Below are positions 6,689-10,447 of a stretch of 10,447 nt of DNA, piece after piece (position 1 is the first letter of the stretch; each line of letters starts with the position of its first letter). The stretch comes from Pseudomonadota bacterium (GTDB taxonomy: Bacteria > Pseudomonadota > Gammaproteobacteria > Burkholderiales > Burkholderiaceae_C). Under the pieces are notes generated by a model. The model did not search any database and was not told the DNA's origin. It saw nothing but the letters and a program-made list of their open reading frames with translations. The stretch spans positions 1 to 10,447 of the forward strand of contig JAEZLX010000241.1 of the NCBI GenBank assembly GCA_023415035.1. The letters run 5' to 3'. The position numbers and the translations under genes were made by a program.

Positions 6689-9600
6689 TCAGGCCGGCAC
6701 GGCCAGATCGGCCGTGTTCGTCGATGCGCCCTGGATGTCCACCTTGGGCTCATCCGTCGATACCGAGACGGTGGCCGATCCGCCCGACAGGCTCACCTCC
6801 TGGATATCGACATAGGCGATCGGCTCGCTGGGCTCCACCTGGGTGGTCACCATCTGCACGAACGCGCTGGCCTGTTGATCGATGCTGGGCACTGCCTCCT
6901 GCTCCGCAACCGTCTCATCCGCTGGCGGTGCGTCCTGCGATGGCAGGCCCTCCCCTACCTGCCCGGATGGCGTGGCCAGCGCCGCATCCGCCCCTGGCAC
7001 ATCGCCATCGTCCTGGTCGCCCACATGCCCGGCTGTCTCCAGTTCCGGCTCCGACAGCGAATCCGAAGCAGCACCCGCGGCGGCCACGCCGTCGGCGGAC
7101 GTGGCGTCAACGCCAGCGGCCATACCCAGCTCCGCCTCGACCCAGTCGGGCAATGCCACGCCATCGCCGGCGAACATCACGTCGGCCGCCGTTTGCGTGC
7201 GCCCGTCCTCGTAGGTGATCGTGGACGTGCCGAACACCACGTTGCCGTTGTTCAGGCCGGCCTCGCCCTCGCGCCGCAGCGACACCTCCTTGACGCCCAG
7301 GTCTTCCAGCTTCTGCCATTCGCCTTCGTCCTGCACGCCATTGCCGTTGGCGTCCTGCAGCAGGCCGAAGCGGTGCCACTCGTCGTCGGCCGCGCTGAGC
7401 ACGCCATCGCCATTGGTGTCGAACGCGGCCAGCCCTTCCATGTCGGTGCGCGCGCCGGGCTGGTAGCCGACGAAGCTCACCTCCTCGCGCTGGTTGATCA
7501 GGCCGTCATCGTTGCCGTCATAGGCCAGCAACGCATCCGTCGCCGCCACCCAGCCGATCCTGTCGCGCCAGCCGTCGCCATTGATGTCGACGAACATCTT
7601 CGACTCATCGGGGCTGACCAGGTCGATGCCGTCCGAGCCCGTGTCCACCACCACCGGAAAGCACCCGCCGCCGCCGGTCCAGGGCTCATGAGTCACCTGG
7701 ATCGGTGCCGATGTCACCGAGCCCCCTCGGCTGTCGGTCACCGTGATCACGAACGATTCAGGCCCTTTGTAGCCGTCGCCCTTCCACGAGATGTACTGCC
7801 ACCCCGCATAGGCACCCGAGCCCGTGCCAACATAATCGGAAACCAGATAATTGCGGCGTCCCCCGTCGGGGATACTGGGGTCCTTCATTGCGGGAATGTC
7901 GGCCTTACCCTGCAATTGGACGTGATCCAGGCCGGCGGGCGCCGTGGCGCGGATCACCTCGCCAACAAAAGCCGCCCCGTGTTGAGGTCCGTCCAGCGAC
8001 GTGATCGTGAACGTCAGCGTATCCCCATCGGGGTCATAGGCATAGATACGCCCACTGATCCGGTGCGGGTCATTGACCAGTTGGGAACCATCGTAGGTGG
8101 CGCCGTTGTCCGACCAGCTCCAGGTGTATAGGGTCGCATCGTTGCCGGTGAAGTACTCGATGCCCGTGATGACCGGCAACTGGTTGGCCCGCTCGACGTC
8201 GATGTAGGCCGTGGCCCAGGTGCTGCCGCCCTCGCCGTCGCTGACCCGGTAGCGGAACGATGCCTCGCCGTAAAAATCCTTGTTGGGATTGAACGTCACC
8301 ACGCCGTTATTGAGCGAAACGCTGCCATGCTTGGCGCTGCCCACCTCCTCCACCTCCAGCTTTGACCAGGCGGTGGCATCCGGGTCGCGGTCGTTGCGCA
8401 GCAGTTCGGAGACATTGATCACCGTCTTCACGTCCTCGTAGCCCTTGAAGCGGTCATCGACCGCGATCGGGTTGAGGTTGACCGTGGAATAGTCGATCGC
8501 GACCACCCCGATCGCTTCGCCCCCGTCCGGGTCGCGCACCGTGTACTCGAAGCTGCCATACACCGCCGGGCTCCAGCCCTCGTAGCCGCCAGCCGGCACG
8601 AAGCGCACATCGCCATTGGGCAGCATCTCCACCGTGCCGTTGCGCGCCCCGCCCACGGCCACGATCTGCAACTGGCCGGGGTGCTCCACGTCGGTATCGT
8701 TGGCCAGTAGCGCCTGGTCATCGAAGGTATAGGTGATGCCGCGCTTGCCCGCCACCACCTCACCATTGACCACCGGCAGGTCGTTGACCGACAGATAGTC
8801 CAGCACCATGGTGGCCGTGCTGCGCCCGCCCACGCCATCGATGACGGTGTAGGTGAAGCTGGCCTGCCCGTAGTAGTTCGCCGTGGGCGTGAACGTGATG
8901 TTGCCCTGCGCGTCCATCGCCACCGAGCCATTGACGGCGCCGCCCACCTCGGTCAGCACCAGGTCGGCATGGTCGTTGTCCACGTCGTGGTCGTTGGCCA
9001 GCAGGTCGGCCGCCCTGACGGTCACCACCGTGTCCTCGTCGATCTCCACCCGCTCGCCCTGCAGGCGCGGGTCGTCGTTGACGGGCGTCACCTCCAGCGT
9101 CACCGTGCCCAGGGCCTGGCCGCCCACGCCATCGTCCACCAGGTAGTCGAACGCCGCCGGGCCGAAGTAGTCCGCATCGGGCACGAAGCGGATGCGGCCA
9201 TCGGGCAGCAGCTCCACGCTGCCATTGACCGCACCGCCCACCTGCGTGATGCGCAGGTCGGCGTGGTCGTTGTCCACGTCGCTGTCGTTGGCCAGCAGCG
9301 CCGCCTGCGTGTAGATGATGGCGTTGTCCTCGGCGATGGTGGCGCTTTCGCCCTGCACCTCGGGCGCGTCGTTGACGGGCGCCAGGTTCAGGATGACGGT
9401 GGTGCTCACCTGCCCGCCCGCGCCGTCGTCCACCAGGTAATCGAACGAGGCCGGGCCGAAATAGTCCTTGTCGGGCGTGAAGCGCACCTGCCCGTCCACG
9501 ATCTGCACCGTGCCGTGCTGGGCATTGCCCACCGCGCTGATGGTCAGCGTCTGCACGCCGGCGCGGTTGAGCGCCGGGTCGGTGTCCACGTCGCTGTCGT

Positions 9601-10447
9601 TGGCCAGCAGCACGCCGAACGGGAAGTCCAGCACCACGTCCTCGTCGCTGTCCACCCACTCGCCCTGCACCACCGGCAGGTCGTTGACGGGCAGGATGTT
9701 CAGCCGCACCTCGGCGCGCACCTGCTCGTGCCCGTCGCTCACCCAGTAGGCATAGCCGGCCGGCCCGTTGTAGTCGGGCGTGGGCACGAAGCGCACGCTG
9801 CCGTCGGGCTGCAGGTACACCGTGCCGCCCGTGGCCTCGCCCACGCGGCTGATGCGCAGGCGGTCGCCGTCCACGTCGGTGTCGTTGCGCAGCAGGCTGG
9901 CGGCCGTGAACAGCAAAGTGGCATCCTCGCTGCCCGTGGCCGATTCACCCCGGGCCACGGGCGCGTCGTTCACCGCGCGCACCTCGATGCTGGCCGTGCC
10001 GCTGCGCTTCATGCCGTACATGTCCTGCACGGTGTACTCGAAGGTGACGGTGCCGTTGTAGTCGGCCGGCGGCACGAACACCACCTGCCCGTCGCGGATG
10101 CCGATCTGCCCATGGCTGGCCCCGCCCACCTCCACCACACGCAGGCCGTTGTACCAGGCGCCGCTGTAGCCCTGGAGCACCGGGTTGGGCGTGTGGTCGT
10201 TGTCCAGCAGGCGCCGCGCGTCGAAACGCAGGTTCTCATCTTCGGTGCCCACCAGGCCGTCGGCCACCACCGTGGGGTGGTCCAGCGCGATGTCATCGCG
10301 CGCGGGCAGCAGCGGCCCCGCCGGCACGGTTTCGGTGCCGCCGAAGCCGGCCGGCAGCGAACGGTCCGGCCCGAGCGTGGCCGCCTGCCCGGCCGGCGTG
10401 GCCGGCACCGGATCGCTGGTCACCTCGGGCATCAGCGGCTCCAACGG
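6689..10447 (-). CDS. Giant cadherin-like repeat protein, type I secretion substrate (5' partial)
   Basis: The frame is open to the window edge (the codon before the TTG at 10444 is CCG), so this is the C-terminal ~1,252 residues of a longer protein. Residue numbers here count that TTG as 1. Residues 1-57 are a Pro/Ala-rich linker. Residues 58-754 hold seven ~95-105-residue cadherin-like repeats, each with a 'VND(A/L)P' opening, an 'LLxND(x)DVD' calcium-type motif and 'DYxGxxxFxYxVxDG'. Residues 755-920 are a degenerate eighth unit with insertions. Residues 931-1090 carry four EF-hand-type loops. Residues 1105-1190 are an acidic, Ala-rich linker, and the tail ends in DLAVPA. There are no GGxGxDxUx RTX nonapeptides in view. 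The secretion genes follow directly, so it is inferred to be exported uncleaved by that system and to act as a surface or released adhesin-like protein. Its ligand is unknown. It has one Cys (928) and only 16 Lys. A toxin or enzyme domain further N-terminal cannot be excluded. Confidence 0.93.
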   Translation of the reverse strand, partial: PLEPLMPEVTSDPVPATPAGQAATLGPDRSLPAGFGGTETVPAGPLLPARDDIALDHPTVVADGLVGTEDENLRFDARRLLDNDHTPNPVLQGYSGAWYNGLRVVEVGGASHGQIGIRDGQVVFVPPADYNGTVTFEYTVQDMYGMKRSGTASIEVRAVNDAPVARGESATGSEDATLLFTAASLLRNDTDVDGDRLRISRVGEATGGTVYLQPDGSVRFVPTPDYNGPAGYAYWVSDGHEQVRAEVRLNILPVNDLPVVQGEWVDSDEDVVLDFPFGVLLANDSDVDTDPALNRAGVQTLTISAVGNAQHGTVQIVDGQVRFTPDKDYFGPASFDYLVDDGAGGQVSTTVILNLAPVNDAPEVQGESATIAEDNAIIYTQAALLANDSDVDNDHADLRITQVGGAVNGSVELLPDGRIRFVPDADYFGPAAFDYLVDDGVGGQALGTVTLEVTPVNDDPRLQGERVEIDEDTVVTVRAADLLANDHDVDNDHADLVLTEVGGAVNGSVAMDAQGNITFTPTANYYGQASFTYTVIDGVGGRSTATMVLDYLSVNDLPVVNGEVVAGKRGITYTFDDQALLANDTDVEHPGQLQIVAVGGARNGTVEMLPNGDVRFVPAGGYEGWSPAVYGSFEYTVRDPDGGEAIGVVAIDYSTVNLNPIAVDDRFKGYEDVKTVINVSELLRNDRDPDATAWSKLEVEEVGSAKHGSVSLNNGVVTFNPNKDFYGEASFRYRVSDGEGGSTWATAYIDVERANQLPVITGIEYFTGNDATLYTWSWSDNGATYDGSQLVNDPHRISGRIYAYDPDGDTLTFTITSLDGPQHGAAFVGEVIRATAPAGLDHVQLQGKADIPAMKDPSIPDGGRRNYLVSDYVGTGSGAYAGWQYISWKGDGYKGPESFVITVTDSRGGSVTSAPIQVTHEPWTGGGGCFPVVVDTGSDGIDLVSPDESKMFVDINGDGWRDRIGWVAATDALLAYDGNDDGLINQREEVSFVGYQPGARTDMEGLAAFDTNGDGVLSAADDEWHRFGLLQDANGNGVQDEGEWQKLEDLGVKEVSLRREGEAGLNNGNVVFGTSTITYEDGRTQTAADVMFAGDGVALPDWVEAELGMAAGVDATSADGVAAAGAASDSLSEPELETAGHVGDQDDGDVPGADAALATPSGQVGEGLPSQDAPPADETVAEQEAVPSIDQQASAFVQMVTTQVEPSEPIAYVDIQEVSLSGGSATVSVSTDEPKVDIQGASTNTADLAVPA
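6692..6874 (-). other. Probable C-terminal type I secretion signal
   Basis: The last ~61 residues are Ser/Thr/Val/Asp-rich with almost no positive charge (one Lys, no Arg) and follow an acidic low-complexity linker. They end in an Asp followed by small hydrophobic residues (DLAVPA). Uncleaved C-terminal signals of T1SS substrates often end in an acidic residue plus a short hydrophobic run. The call rests on composition and on the adjacent transporter genes, because these signals are poorly conserved. Confidence 0.5.
7175..7654 (-). other. EF-hand-type calcium-binding block (residues 931-1090)
   Basis: Four loops are readable. D953-I-N-G-D-G is followed by D961. D976-G-N-D-D-G-L-I-N-Q-R-E is a canonical 12-residue EF loop. 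D1009-T-N-G-D-G runs to D1020, and D1031-A-N-G-N-G runs to E1042. The opening VVVDTGSDGIDLVSPDESKMFVDINGDG resembles the module placed near the C-terminus of many giant type I secreted proteins ('LDLDGDGIE...FDxDGDGxxxxTGW'). It sits where RTX nonapeptides would be in HlyA-like toxins, so it may drive calcium-dependent folding after export (inference). Confidence 0.8.
7685..8182 (-). other. Degenerate eighth repeat with insertions (residues ~755-920)
   Basis: The segment opens with a repeat-like NQLPVITG and closes with a repeat-like SFVITVTDSRGGSVTSAPI strand pair. Between them it carries inserts rich in Tyr, Trp and Gly (about residues 770-800 and 845-895) that the upstream units lack. It reads as a diverged cadherin-like domain or a different Ig-like domain capping the rod. 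No catalytic motif is recognisable. A ligand-binding role would be speculative. Confidence 0.55.
8183..10273 (-). repeat. Seven tandem cadherin-like repeats (Cadherin_5/VCBS type)
   Basis: Units begin at about residues 58, 158, 253, 358, 455, 553 and 655 of the visible protein. Each shows VND(A/L/D)P, an acidic start (xEDxxxxF), LLxND(x)D(V/P)D, a G(x)xxGxV turn, a (V/F)xFxP(xx)DYxG strand and a (Y/F)xVxDGxGG finish. Units 3, 4 and 5 are the most alike: DYFGPA(S/A)FDYLVDDG appears in both 3 and 4, and DVDNDHADL plus VGGAVNGSV in both 4 and 5. Units 6 and 7 are more divergent. In this fold the Asp-rich linkers normally bind calcium and stiffen a rod. That is family knowledge, not shown here. 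Confidence 0.9.

Noticed and set aside
10442..10444. TTG at the right edge as the start of the giant protein
   Set aside because: The frame continues open to the last base, and the following residues are a Pro/Ala-rich linker with no start-like context. The true N-terminus lies outside the window.
6689..10447. RTX nonapeptide repeats in the giant protein
   Set aside because: Gly/Asp-rich stretches such as DDGAGGQ and GTGSGAYAG occur, but they do not tandemly repeat GGxGxDxUx. They belong to the cadherin-like units or the degenerate eighth unit.

Overview
The window is GC-rich and every gene I can support lies on the minus strand, so it reads from the right edge to the left. It looks like a Gram-negative betaproteobacterium, most likely Burkholderiales/Comamonadaceae. 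That placement is an inference from the GC-rich codon use, the complete Gram-negative type I secretion set and the style of the small lipoprotein. No rRNA or other phylogenetic marker is present.

Layout in the direction of transcription: (1) 10447-6689, the 3' part of a very large secreted protein, whose start lies beyond the right edge. It has seven recognisable tandem cadherin-like (Cadherin_5/VCBS-type) repeats, a degenerate eighth, a block of four EF-hand-type calcium loops, an acidic Ala-rich linker and a C-terminal tail that fits an uncleaved type I secretion signal. (2) 6668-6210, a small GNAT-type acyltransferase. (3) 6148-3911, a HlyB-type ABC transporter with a C39-like domain that lacks the protease cysteine. 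(4) 3918-2551, a HlyD-type membrane fusion protein. (5) 2551-1115, a TolC-type outer-membrane channel. (6) 1118-633, a HlyC/RtxC-type toxin-activating lysine acyltransferase. (7) 568-101, a small lipoprotein gene interrupted by an in-frame amber codon. Gaps are 20 nt, 61 nt, -8, -1, -4 and 64 nt, so genes 1-6 are almost certainly one operon. An inverted-repeat cluster followed by a T-tract lies between genes 6 and 7.

Proposed working: the transporter, fusion protein and TolC form a continuous channel that secretes the giant repeat protein, while HlyC and possibly the GNAT protein modify it in the cytoplasm first. The unusual point is the pairing of a HlyC-type acylase with a cadherin-repeat, adhesin-like, lysine-poor substrate that shows no RTX nonapeptides in the visible part, with hlyC last instead of first in the operon. 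The acylase also has its expected catalytic histidine out of register. The long plus-strand open frames opposite these genes are GC-driven shadows. I see no tRNA, rRNA, CRISPR array, insertion sequence or phage gene.
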